In this document: positions 53,101-60,540 of the stretch, piece by piece
How the letters are laid out: every line of letters begins with the position of its first letter
Position numbering within the stretch: position 1 is the first letter of the stretch
NCBI GenBank assembly: GCA_016721425.1
Contig: JADKID010000011.1
Span: forward strand, 434,001-498,000
Length of the DNA stretch: 64,000 nt
Source of the DNA: Bryobacterales bacterium
GTDB lineage: Bacteria; Acidobacteriota; Terriglobia; Bryobacterales; Bryobacteraceae
Direction: 5' to 3'
Program-made: the position numbers and the translations under genes
The notes under the pieces: generated by a model
Told to the model about the DNA's origin: nothing
What the model saw: only the letters and a program-made list of their open reading frames with translations
Database searches by the model: none

Positions 53101-53298
53101 CGGGGCTACTCCGCTACCAACCGACCAGGTGTAGCTCAAGCAAAACGCGCTCGAAACGGACATCGGCACATTGTAGGAAGCACCCGCCGCCGTATCAGGC
53201 AGGATCGTCGGCAGCATCTGCGCATCCAGTGTGAGCGCCGAACCGCACAAGACACTGGCGAGTATCAGCGGAAGTCGGATCAATGATGGGCGGATCAT
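50191..53298 (-). CDS. Large secreted He_PIG Ig-like repeat protein
   Basis: 1035 residues from the ATG at 53298, which has AGGAG 8 bases upstream and begins a signal peptide (MIRPSLIRLPLILASVLCGSA). About nine tandem Ig-like (He_PIG) units of 85-95 residues follow, each built on A-T-GG...P..W...GLPPGL.L...G.ISGTPT..G.Y.F.V. The last 250 residues are a distinct beta-rich region without the repeat. There is no visible sortase, anchor or type IX signal, so it may be free or held by its C-terminus. Likely adhesin or surface scaffold. Co-directional with the Big_1 and sialidase genes. Confidence 0.85.
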   Translation of the reverse strand: MIRPSLIRLPLILASVLCGSALTLDAQMLPTILPDTAAGASYNVPMSVSSAFCLSYTWSVGSGVAPPGLTVNPGLGLASSISGVAGQPTQNSYSFVVYATPNCGDTPMISQGYTIRVLGIQNPAAALPPGLVGSNYSHSFSAWGLNPSFSPTWSASGLPPGLSMSVSGQISGSPTTPGNYAGTVTITEGSRVASRAINITIAGVLSFAPPYTFTATVGVPFSRVIQTTGGLPPVTVVAETNTPTLGLMFHPSTKTISGTPTGVGTYAIDLIAGDAGQQNAFGTFYVTITQPSGLITTESLPAGSVHVPYSATLTSSGFVTAPVWSATGLPPSLTLNPSTGVISGTPTADGAYGVTFNASTQTQSAAPKTLVIAIGPPTLDFTPGTLPGGVVGAPYSAAFTATGGDGTYVFAPVSGLPPGLTLSASGAVTGTPTAGGDYKFAVRVTSAQQVTEKAITMTVDAAAMGLTPATLAAGYTGEAYSQTFVASGGTAPYVFQFGQTSQVPPGLSLSSSGVLSGTPTAAGTFRIGIEVSDAKQRRLQRDYTVVVTAQGAITTTALPDGTEGEAYRAVIEAAGGTGPFVYDLAAGALPGGLTLSTSGEIAGTVTTPGRFTFTVRAMDANERTATRDFSIQVFAVIAITPDSVPNAGLLKDYSAQLTATGGQPAYIWQISAGALPEGIAFSGGVFRGAATRAGTFAFDVTATDQRKRSATKRYSIVVAEGPSIQIDGTVPDGVVGVSYAARFTPKGGRAPFRWSVNGQLPTGLNLGAADGSITGVPTAAGVFNFTLRLEDADALAASAPFRITVVQGTVPSGAITGISGTTGPSNQLTFGVTTAAPFPTTLDGAVALAFQPDSGADDPAVLFSNGSRRMPFTVPAGSTVANFPVGRAAVQTGTVAGLITMTGSFSLNGVDVTPRPAPVSTLRIDPAPPVITRMDAVRTSTGFELSIYGFTTARQIAQARVTLTPTAGFTLASTQFTLELGTLFTTYYGSAAAAPFGSQFKLVLPFTLSEPLAVASVSVTLVNAQGSSAPSAATF

Positions 53299-53318
53299 GA
53301 CAAGAACTCCTATCTCAG

Positions 53319-53909
53319 CTACCGGGGCGGAGTGACAACGGGTGTGCCGGGTGTGACGGTGACGGGCGGCTTGGTCGGCGAGGGATTGCCGCTGCTGGAG
53401 TTGACCCCCAAAGCGATCCCCGCCGCGGCGCCCGCGGCGCCCAGTACAATCAACGCCCATAGCGCCGTCGATCCGATGGCCGCGCCCGCCGCGTTCGCCA
53501 TCTGGAAGGATGTGGACGCGCTCACACCTTTAAATGATGCTGTAACGCGCACCTGATACTGCCCCTTCAGGCTGTTTGCCTTGAGCCCGTTCGCCGCTGC
53601 CCGTCCGTCCGCGCCGGTAATTGCTGTGAAGCTGTTAGCACCCCCCGGGAACGTCGCCCCCGGGCCGCTGCCAGGCAGGAAGAAAATCACTGCCGCCCCC
53701 GCAACCGGCCTGTTGTTCTCGTCGGTGACTTGCACGATCGGCTCGCGCGAGACGCGCTGCCTGGCGTTGTTCACCGCGCCATCCCCCTCCACAATCACGA
53801 TGTTCAACATCCTGGGAATGGCCGGCTCTTGCGCGGCGCCCGGAAAGGCCATCAAACTGGCCAGCACGGTGGCCAGCAGGGAACGGTACTGCGGATTCGT
53901 AAGGGTCAT
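53319..53909 (-). CDS. Secreted Big_1-like protein with a C-terminal membrane anchor
   Basis: 196 residues from the ATG at 53909 (signal peptide ending PGAAQE). The middle is a bacterial Ig-like domain 1: QRVSREPIVQVTDENNRPVAGAAVIFFLP, then TAITGADGRAAANGLKANSLKGQYQVRVTASF (key parts: VTDENNRPVAGA, GADGRAAANG). A transmembrane helix (STALWALIVLGAAGAAAGIALG) and a Pro/Thr tail follow. It precedes the large He_PIG gene by 20 bases and probably works with it at the surface. Confidence 0.75.
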   Translation of the reverse strand: MTLTNPQYRSLLATVLASLMAFPGAAQEPAIPRMLNIVIVEGDGAVNNARQRVSREPIVQVTDENNRPVAGAAVIFFLPGSGPGATFPGGANSFTAITGADGRAAANGLKANSLKGQYQVRVTASFKGVSASTSFQMANAAGAAIGSTALWALIVLGAAGAAAGIALGVNSSSGNPSPTKPPVTVTPGTPVVTPPR

Positions 53910-53955
53910 AGTGCGGCACCCAAACCGGACAGGACTCCATTCGGAAAGTGAGCAT

Positions 53956-54001
53956 AGTATAGCGAATCTGGCGGCCAATGATAGGGGTTAGGCGCTACAA
54001 T
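53956..54001. promoter_or_regulatory. Divergent promoter region between the two secreted-protein operons
   Basis: On the minus strand TATACT (plus-strand 53956-53961) with a weak CTATCA 17 bases upstream would serve the Big_1 gene. On the plus strand TACAAT (53996-54001) would serve the DUF4384 gene, but no good -35 is visible. The gap 53910-54044 holds no other feature. Confidence 0.35.
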
Positions 54002-54044
54002 GGCCTCACGCTTGCTCCACAAGTGTCTGGAGGCGGAGTTTTCC

Positions 54045-54938
54045 ATGAAGATCCACAGAAACCTGACGATCCTGGTCCTGGCGCTGCCCACGGCTTGGGC
54101 ACAAACGCCCACTGGGTTGACGGCCCGCGAGCTCTTCTACACCGCGCCCGCCGTCGCCAAACCGGCAGCAGCCAAGCCCGTACCCGCAAAACCAGCCCCG
54201 GCCAAGCCCGCGCCGCCCAAACCCGTCGCGCAAAACACACCCCCCCGGCCCACCCGCCCTGCTGACACATCGCAGGAGCCAAGCAGCAGCCTGCCGCTCG
54301 TCAATGCCGGCAACACCCAACCCGCCGCCCTCGGACTGCGCTACAGTCTGCTGAAATACGTCGGCGATACCGAATATGTCGAGGTAGACCCCGAGATCAC
54401 CTTCCGCTCCGGGGAGAAGATCCGTCTGCGCGTCCAGTCCAACGACGATGCGTATCTCTATATCGTGATGCAGGGCTCCAGCGGCGCCTGGCGCGTCATG
54501 TTCCCCGCCGACGAGTTCGGCGAGGGCTCCAACCGCGTGCTCGCCGGAAGGGTCTACGATATCCCCGGCCGCTCCCGCCTCGTCTTCGACGAGCAGGCCG
54601 GCGTCGAAAAGCTCTTCCTCATCCTCACCCGCCGCCCCGAGACTCAGATGGACAAGCTCATTTACGATCTCGATAGTCGCAAGGGCGGTGAAAGGGCGCC
54701 GGACAAGAAGCCCGGAGACCAGCGCCAGTTGATGGCCAGCGCCGCCATCGGCAACCCCCTGGTGGATCAGCTCCGTGGTGGCGTCCGCGCGCGTGACCTG
54801 ATCTTCGAGAAAGTGGATGAGACCAAGCCCGCGCCGCCCTCTGCCGGCGGCATGAAGGAGACGGCAGTCTACGTCGTCAACGCTTCCACCGCCGCCGACG
54901 CGCGCCTGGTGGCCGACATCCAATTGCGGCACAGATAG
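54045..54938 (+). CDS. Secreted DUF4384 protein with Pro/Lys linker
   Basis: 297 residues from the ATG at 54045, preceded by GGAGGCGGAG. Signal peptide about 1-20, then a Lys-Pro-Ala linker (residues 35-75), then a DUF4384 domain at about 100-190: FRSGEKIRLRVQSNDDAYLYIVMQGSSGAW (key part NDDAYLYIVMQ), MFPADEFGEGSNRVLAG, and a YDIPG strand. DUF4384 is a beta-rich domain that in other bacteria is often linked to caspases and kinases. The second part (RDLIFEKVDE) mirrors a segment in the next gene (RELVFIKEKD). First gene of the operon. Confidence 0.8.
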   Translation: MKIHRNLTILVLALPTAWAQTPTGLTARELFYTAPAVAKPAAAKPVPAKPAPAKPAPPKPVAQNTPPRPTRPADTSQEPSSSLPLVNAGNTQPAALGLRYSLLKYVGDTEYVEVDPEITFRSGEKIRLRVQSNDDAYLYIVMQGSSGAWRVMFPADEFGEGSNRVLAGRVYDIPGRSRLVFDEQAGVEKLFLILTRRPETQMDKLIYDLDSRKGGERAPDKKPGDQRQLMASAAIGNPLVDQLRGGVRARDLIFEKVDETKPAPPSAGGMKETAVYVVNASTAADARLVADIQLRHR

Positions 54939-54969
54939 CCGCCATCACCGCACGAACCGGAGGTGCGTC

Positions 54970-55653
54970 TTGAAACTCGGATTGACGCTGTTGATGGCAA
55001 CCGCGCTGCTGGCACAGTCCCAGCAACCGCCGCCCCGCCGCATGGAGATCCAGGTGGAACTGCGCAAGGGCGCCCAGTGGAAACAGGTGGACGCCTCCAC
55101 CGTTTTTGACAAAGGGGCGCAGATCCGCTTCCGCGTGAAGGCCAGCTTCGCCGGCTATCTTTATGTGATGAACCAGGGCACGGGCGGCACTTACACACTA
55201 CTTTTCCCGCGAGAGGACACAGGCCAGGAAAACCGCATCGAGGCAGGCCGCGAATACACTGTGCCGGCCACGGAGGGCTCCTTCCGCGTGGCTGGGCCGC
55301 CCGGCCACGACGTCGTCTACTGGATGGTCACCCCAGTGGAACTGGGCCAGAGCGCCAGGCCGTCATCCGCCTACGTTCCCCTACCGCCGCCGCCCCCACC
55401 GGGCACCAAACTCCATACGCTCACGCCCCGCTGCGACGACGCCGTCTTTAAGGCGCGCGGCGAATGTCTCGATTCCCAGGCCGGGCCCCGCAAAGTCACC
55501 AGCCTCGATGACCTGCCGCCCAACCTCAAGGATGTCCCCAACCTGCGCTCGCGTGAGCTCGTCTTCATCAAGGAAAAGGACGGCGCCGTAGTCTCCACGC
55601 CGGCCAACCTCAAAGGCCCGCTGGTTTACGAATTCCGGTTGTCGCACAAATGA
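54970..55653 (+). CDS. Secreted DUF4384 protein
   Basis: 227 residues from a TTG with the ribosome site GGAGGT 5 bases away. Signal peptide about 1-17. DUF4384 domain at about 45-130: FDKGAQIRFRVKASFAGYLYVMNQGTGG, LLFPREDTGQENRIEAG, YTVPATEG (key parts only). A Pro-rich linker follows, and a C-terminal segment with two cysteines, ending with RELVFIKEKDGAVVSTPANLKGPLVYEFRL (key part RELVFIKEKDG), shared with the previous protein. The ATG of the caspase gene overlaps its stop by four bases (ATGA), so the two are coupled. Confidence 0.82.
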   Translation: MKLGLTLLMATALLAQSQQPPPRRMEIQVELRKGAQWKQVDASTVFDKGAQIRFRVKASFAGYLYVMNQGTGGTYTLLFPREDTGQENRIEAGREYTVPATEGSFRVAGPPGHDVVYWMVTPVELGQSARPSSAYVPLPPPPPPGTKLHTLTPRCDDAVFKARGECLDSQAGPRKVTSLDDLPPNLKDVPNLRSRELVFIKEKDGAVVSTPANLKGPLVYEFRLSHK

Positions 55654-57710
55654 GAACACTCACCGCACTGATGGGCCTTGCCCTCACGCTGGCCGCCCAG
55701 CAGCCGCCGAAGCGCCAGCGTGACCTCCTGATCGAGAAGGAGCTCAATAATCCACCGATTGACCGATACACCCCCGCCATCCCGCGCAGCTACGCCCTCG
55801 TCGTCGGTGTCGCCCGCTACCAGAACCTCCCCGAATCCGCGCAGCTCTCCTTCCCGGAGCGCGACGCCGAGGCCCTCTACTCCATCCTCATCAGCCCCGA
55901 GGGCGGCAACTTCCGCGCCGAGAACGTCCACCGTCTCATCGGCGCCAAGGCCACCCTCGCCAACGTCCGCAAGGAGTTGGAGGAATGGCTGCCCGCCGTC
56001 ACCAAGGACGACGACCGCGTGCTCCTCTACTTCGCCGGCCACGGCTTCGTCCACAAGGGCCGCGCCTACCTCGCCCCCTACGACATCTCGCCCGAAAGCA
56101 TCCCCACCACCGGCTACCCGATGGACGATCTCGGCCAGGTCTTCGGCGCCCGCATCAAGGGGAAGTGGAAGGTGCTGCTGGCCGATTCCTGCCACAGCGG
56201 CGCCATCACCCCCGGCGACGACGCAGCCTTCCTCAACAAGCGCCTGCTCGATCTCAACAAGAGCGTCTTCTCTCTCACCGCCAGCCGCGATCGCGAGCGC
56301 AGCTTCGAAAGCAAGGAGTGGGGCGGCGGCCACGGCATCTTCACCTACTACGTGGTGAAAGGTCTGGAGGGTCTCGCCGACGAGTCGCAGGACGGCATCG
56401 TCACCGCTGACGAACTGTCCGAATACGTCCGCCGCAACGTGCGCGAGGCCACCGGCGGCCAGCAGAATCCCACCTCGGATCGCGGCAGTTTCGATTCCGA
56501 TATGCTGCTCTCCTACCTGCCCTCCGGCGTCAAGCCCGGCGCGCCCCCGCCGCCCAAGTTCGGCACGCTAATCCTCGAGGCCAACATGGATGGCGTCGAG
56601 ATCTTCGTCAACGGCAAGAGCGTGGGCGTGGTGGACAAGGGCAAGCCCCTGCGCCTGCCCGGCCTGCCGCCCGGCGTCATCACCGTCAAAGGCGTGCGCC
56701 TGGGCTACGAGCCCGATGGCCCGCGCGAAGAGATGATCTACCCCGGCCAGGACTCCACGGTCTCCGTCAAAATCTCCATCCCGCGCCGCCGGCCGAAAGC
56801 AGCCGTCGAGAAGTTCGACGAAGGTCTGGAGCAGTACAACAAGGGCAACGCCGAGGCATACCGCAAGGCCGCCTCTTTTTTCGACCAGGCCCTGGCGGCA
56901 GACCCGGCGTATAGCCAGGCCGCGCTCTACCAGGGCCGTGTCCACGACGCACTCTTCGAACAGGAAAAGGCCGCTACCTACTTCAAGCGGGCCATCGAGA
57001 TCGATCCCGATTATCTGGAAGCCCGCGCCAGCTATGGCGGCATGCTGCTCGGCATGGGCAATGACGACGAGGCCCTCCGCCAGTTCAACGTCGTCACCCA
57101 GCGCGACAAGAACAACCAGCTCGCCTTCTATCTCCAGGCCCAGGCCTATCAGAACAAGGGTCTCTTCCACGAGGCTGTCGAGAGCGCCCGCCGCGCCATT
57201 CAGCTCGCCCCCAACAACGCCGAGGCCCACTTCGTCCTCGCCGAGAATCTGCGCCGTCTGAAGCAGAGCGCGGACTCCTCCGCGGAGTACGAGGTGTATC
57301 TCCGCCTTAGCGATTTCGATTCCAAGATGGCCGGCAAGCTCAGCTACTACGTAGTGGGCAACCTCATCGGCTTCGGCAAAAAGAAGCGCGCGGCGCAGCG
57401 CGACATCTGGAAAGACCAGCGCAACATGGCGTATTTCGGACTCTGCGAAAACGCCAAAAACCGCAAGCAGTACGAGACCGCCATCGGCTTCTGCCAGCGC
57501 GCCATCACCTACGATCCGGAGGACGCATTCTCGCACTACCTGCTGGGCCTGAACTACGCCTATCTGGGGCAGCAGACCGGATCGCTGGAAATGCTGGCTG
57601 CCGCCCGCAAGAGCTTCGAGCGGATGCTGGTGCTGAACCCCGACCTCAGCGAAGCCGACTTCGCGCGCAAGAACGTAGCCGCCATCGAAGTCGCGCTCAA
57701 GGCGCGCTAA
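55650..57710 (+). CDS. Secreted caspase-PEGA-TPR protein
   Basis: 686 residues. Signal peptide about 1-17. The caspase-like peptidase C14 domain (about 45-285) has the catalytic dyad H131 (YFAGHGFV) and C181 (LADSCHSG), and FSLTASRDRERSFE after it. A PEGA-type domain (about 305-375: GTLILEANMDGVEIFVNGKSVG) follows. About six TPR units fill 385-680 (for example AAGFYRG-type helices AYSQAALYQGRVHDAL and FEQEKAATYFKRAIEIDP). It cleaves peptides after basic residues if the metacaspase rule holds; substrate unknown. Export means it acts outside the cytoplasm, not in classical cell death. Confidence 0.87.
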   Translation: MRTLTALMGLALTLAAQQPPKRQRDLLIEKELNNPPIDRYTPAIPRSYALVVGVARYQNLPESAQLSFPERDAEALYSILISPEGGNFRAENVHRLIGAKATLANVRKELEEWLPAVTKDDDRVLLYFAGHGFVHKGRAYLAPYDISPESIPTTGYPMDDLGQVFGARIKGKWKVLLADSCHSGAITPGDDAAFLNKRLLDLNKSVFSLTASRDRERSFESKEWGGGHGIFTYYVVKGLEGLADESQDGIVTADELSEYVRRNVREATGGQQNPTSDRGSFDSDMLLSYLPSGVKPGAPPPPKFGTLILEANMDGVEIFVNGKSVGVVDKGKPLRLPGLPPGVITVKGVRLGYEPDGPREEMIYPGQDSTVSVKISIPRRRPKAAVEKFDEGLEQYNKGNAEAYRKAASFFDQALAADPAYSQAALYQGRVHDALFEQEKAATYFKRAIEIDPDYLEARASYGGMLLGMGNDDEALRQFNVVTQRDKNNQLAFYLQAQAYQNKGLFHEAVESARRAIQLAPNNAEAHFVLAENLRRLKQSADSSAEYEVYLRLSDFDSKMAGKLSYYVVGNLIGFGKKKRAAQRDIWKDQRNMAYFGLCENAKNRKQYETAIGFCQRAITYDPEDAFSHYLLGLNYAYLGQQTGSLEMLAAARKSFERMLVLNPDLSEADFARKNVAAIEVALKAR

Positions 57711-57739
57711 GCGCCACCCAAACCTGACAAAATATTGGC

Positions 57740-58807
57740 ATGTCAGATCGCTTGAGCCGCCGTTCGCTGATGGCCGGATCCGTGGGCCTCGTTTCTGCCG
57801 CACAGACCGCCGAGCCGGTGCGTTTACCCAAAAAGGTGCGCGTCGCCCTCTGGGGCCTCGACGGACACACCGGCGAGATCGTCAACCCGCTGCCGCGCTA
57901 TCCCGATGTCGAACTCGTTGCGGTCCAGTCCGCCAACCAGGCCGCGGCTACGCGTTTCGCCAAGGGCAAAGCGCACGTCTATACCGATCCCATCAAAATG
58001 CTCGACACCGAGAAGCCCGATCTCGTCGCCGTCTGCAACAACGACGGCGAGCGCGCCGGAGCCATTCTCGAAGCCGCCAAGCGCGGCCTGCCCGTCATCG
58101 CGGAGAAGCCTCTCGCCATCAAACGCGCCGATTTCGAACAGGTCCGCAAACTGGTGGAAGCCAACCACGTCAAGCTCGGCATGCTGCTGCCCATGCGCTT
58201 TGACCCGCCGTACCTGGCGCTGAAGCAGATTGCCGAATCCGGCGAGCTCGGCGACATCATTCAGATCTCCGCGCAAAAGTCCTACAAGCTCGGCAAGCGG
58301 CCCGAATGGCAGCGCCGGCGCGATCAGTATGGCAGCACCATCCTGTGGATCGGCATCCACATGATCGATCTGATGCGCTGGACCAGCGGCCGCGAGATGA
58401 AGGCCGCTAGCTCCTTCCAGAGCGTCGCCGGCAACATGGGCGCGGGCGAGATGGAGACATCCACCACCACGAGTTTCCTCCTTGATAACGGCGGCACCGG
58501 CACGCTCCACATGGACTACTGCCGCCCCGAGCTCGCCCCCTCGCACGGCGACGATCGCCTGCGCCTCGCCGGTACCAAAGGCGTGGCCGAATATATGCTC
58601 GCCACCGGTGTCACGCTCGTCTCGTCCAAACGCAAACTGGAGAAGATCGAGGCTCTGCCGCCGGCCCGCTCTATCTTTGGCGAGTTCCTCGAATTCGTTT
58701 ATCTCGGCAAGCCCACGTCGCTACCCCACAGTGAGATCTACCGCATCTGCGAGATCACCATGGCGGCGCACGATGCGGCAGTCACCGGCAAGGTCATATC
58801 CCTATGA
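57740..58807 (+). CDS. Tat-exported Gfo/Idh/MocA-family oxidoreductase
   Basis: 355 residues. Tat-like N-terminus (SRRSLMAGSVGL). The Rossmann motif is VALWGLDGHTGEIV, followed by the catalytic lysine motif VIAEKPLAIKRADFE, and ILWIGIHMIDLMRWTSGREMKAASS in the second domain (with H and D of the family). It acts on a sugar or sugar derivative. The start of the GH88-like gene overlaps its stop by four bases (ATGA), so the two act on the same glycan pathway by inference. Confidence 0.88.
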   Translation: MSDRLSRRSLMAGSVGLVSAAQTAEPVRLPKKVRVALWGLDGHTGEIVNPLPRYPDVELVAVQSANQAAATRFAKGKAHVYTDPIKMLDTEKPDLVAVCNNDGERAGAILEAAKRGLPVIAEKPLAIKRADFEQVRKLVEANHVKLGMLLPMRFDPPYLALKQIAESGELGDIIQISAQKSYKLGKRPEWQRRRDQYGSTILWIGIHMIDLMRWTSGREMKAASSFQSVAGNMGAGEMETSTTTSFLLDNGGTGTLHMDYCRPELAPSHGDDRLRLAGTKGVAEYMLATGVTLVSSKRKLEKIEALPPARSIFGEFLEFVYLGKPTSLPHSEIYRICEITMAAHDAAVTGKVISL

Positions 58808-60156
58808 AGATCAATCCCGCACTTACCAAACACACACTCGCGAAAAAGGCAGGGCATGTCTTTGACCTGTCGGCCCAGAAGATCCGCTCCATGGAGCAAT
58901 CCTGGAACCCGGAGCAGGGCGCGCCGGTCTTCACCATCGACGGCCGCTACACCAGCCGCGGCTGGACAGAGTGGACCCAGGGTTTTCAGTTTGGCGCCTC
59001 GATCCTGCAATTTGACGCCACCGGCGAGCAGGAGTTCCTGGAGATCGGGCGGACCCGCACCGTGGAGCTGATGGCGCCCCACGTCACGCACATCGGCGTG
59101 CACGACCACGGCTTCAATAATGTCAGCACCTATGGCAATCTGCTGCGGCTGATGGCGGAAGGGCTGATCGAAGAGAACGTGTGGGAGCGTAACTTCTACG
59201 AGATGGCGTTGAAGTGCTCCGGCGCGGTGCAGGCCGCGCGCTGGTCCCGGACCTCCGAGGGCGGCGGCTACATCTACTCCTTCAACGGCCCGCACTCCCT
59301 CTTTGTCGATACCATCCGCTCCCTGCGCGCCCTCGCCGTCAGCCACCGGCTGGGCCACGCTCTGATGGGCGAGAACGACAAAAAGATCTCCCTGCTAGGC
59401 CGGCTGATCGATCACGCCAAAGCCACGGCGAAGTATTCGGTCTTCTACGGCGAAGGCCGGGATCATTACGACCTGCGCGGGCGTACCACGCACGAGGCCG
59501 TCTTCAACACCAACGACGGCAACTATCGCTGCCCCAACTCCCAGCAGGGCTACTCTCCCTTCAGCACGTGGACTCGCGGCCTGGCCTGGGCCATGTGCGG
59601 CTTCGCCGAGCAGCTCGAATTCGTCCACACCCTCCAGGACACCGATCTCGATCCGTTCGGCGGTCGCGGCGCCGTCGTGGATTTCATGAAGAAGGCAGCC
59701 GAGGCCACCTGCGACTTCTACATCGCCAACACGCCCACTGACGGCATCCCGTATTGGGATACCGGCGCGCCGGGTCTGGCGAAGATGGAAGACTGGCGCG
59801 AGCGCACGTCAGACCCCTTCAACCCGCACGAGCCGATTGACTCTTCCGCCGCCGCCATCGGCGCGCAGGGCCTGCTGCGCCTGGGCCGTTATCTGAAGAA
59901 TGAAACCTACTGGCAGGCCGGCCTCACCGTCTGCGACAGCCTCTTCGCCGATCCGTATCTCAGTGAGGACCCCACCCATCAGGGCCTCATCCTGCACTCC
60001 GTTTACCATCGTCCGAACGGCTGGGACCGCATGCCCGGCACGGACGGCGTGCCGCGCGGCGAGTCCTGCATGTGGGGCGACTATCACGCCCGCGAGGTAG
60101 CGCTCTACCTGCTCCGTCTTAGCGCCGGCAAGCCTTACCTGACGTTCTGGGCGTAG
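58804..60156 (+). CDS. GH88-like unsaturated glucuronyl hydrolase
   Basis: 450 residues, all-alpha (alpha/alpha)6 barrel pattern. GFQFGASILQFDATG, HIGVHDHGFNNVSTYGN, GYSPFSTWTRGLAWAMCG, EPIDSSAAAIGAQGLLRLG and GESCMWGDYHAREVALYLL carry the conserved positions of GH88 (unsaturated uronyl hydrolases: D in HDHGFNN and D in DSSA are the candidate catalytic aspartates). There is no signal peptide, so it is cytoplasmic and would act on imported disaccharides produced by polysaccharide lyases. Coupled to the Gfo/Idh/MocA gene. A stable hairpin follows downstream. Confidence 0.75.
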   Translation: MKINPALTKHTLAKKAGHVFDLSAQKIRSMEQSWNPEQGAPVFTIDGRYTSRGWTEWTQGFQFGASILQFDATGEQEFLEIGRTRTVELMAPHVTHIGVHDHGFNNVSTYGNLLRLMAEGLIEENVWERNFYEMALKCSGAVQAARWSRTSEGGGYIYSFNGPHSLFVDTIRSLRALAVSHRLGHALMGENDKKISLLGRLIDHAKATAKYSVFYGEGRDHYDLRGRTTHEAVFNTNDGNYRCPNSQQGYSPFSTWTRGLAWAMCGFAEQLEFVHTLQDTDLDPFGGRGAVVDFMKKAAEATCDFYIANTPTDGIPYWDTGAPGLAKMEDWRERTSDPFNPHEPIDSSAAAIGAQGLLRLGRYLKNETYWQAGLTVCDSLFADPYLSEDPTHQGLILHSVYHRPNGWDRMPGTDGVPRGESCMWGDYHAREVALYLLRLSAGKPYLTFWA

Positions 60157-60182
60157 GCCCGTTAGCAAAGCCCCGCTCACAA

Positions 60183-60221
60183 AGACCGCCGGTTGGTGAC
60201 CGAAGTCACTGCCGGCGGTTT
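60183..60221 (+). terminator. Stable hairpin after the GH88 gene
   Basis: Outer arms ACCGCCGG (60185-60192) and CCGGCGGT (60212-60219) enclose an inner stem GTGAC-CGAA-GTCAC, with one bulge, giving about 15 pairs. A-rich bases precede it and TTTCTCC follows. This is a good factor-independent terminator shape with a short U-run, or an operator with flanking symmetry, because the inner stem equals the palindrome at 17575-17590. Confidence 0.5.
60196..60209. promoter_or_regulatory. CRP/FNR-type palindrome, copy 2, upstream of napD
   Basis: GTGAC-CGAA-GTCAC, centre about 71 bases before the napD ATG at 60274. It differs from copy 1 (17576-17589) by one loop base. The core GTGA-N6-TCAC fits a CRP/FNR-superfamily dimer. 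It may also be part of a terminator hairpin. Confidence 0.5.
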
Positions 60222-60273
60222 CTCCGCTCTGCATGATGGATTCTGCGGGCCACGCCGGCCCCAGGGATCGACC

Positions 60274-60540
60274 ATGCCAATCAAGAGTTACCTTGCCTAC
60301 CCCGTCCCCGGACACGCCGAGACAGTTACCCAGGCGCTGGCCGCCTTTGAAGGCTGTGATGTCTTTCCCGCCCTCAATCAGGACGTGCTGATTCTCGTCA
60401 CCGATACGCCGGACGAGCCAGCCGAGTCCTGGCTGGAAGAGCAACTGGCCCTGGTTCCTGAGCTCCAGTGCCTCGCATTGGTCTCCGGCTTGAATCCGGA
60501 GCTCGTACAAATCAACCCCACGCTGGAGCACTCATGCTGA
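60274..60540 (+). CDS. napD: NapD-like chaperone
   Basis: 88 residues from the ATG at 60274; a longer frame adds residues encoded by the hairpin region. Small ferredoxin-like fold: KSYLAYPVPGHAETVTQALAAFEGCDVFPAL, then DVLILVTDTP and LALVSGLNPELVQI. NapD binds the Tat signal of NapA and holds it until cofactor loading is complete. The napA start lies inside its last codons (60534 against the stop at 60538), a typical coupled arrangement. Confidence 0.75.
   Translation: MPIKSYLAYPVPGHAETVTQALAAFEGCDVFPALNQDVLILVTDTPDEPAESWLEEQLALVPELQCLALVSGLNPELVQINPTLEHSC

Noticed and set aside
55650..57710. Interpreting the caspase as an anti-phage abortive-infection gene
   Set aside because: It has a signal peptide and its operon partners are also exported; no cytoplasmic defence partner (CHAT-linked gene, effector or sensor) is present.
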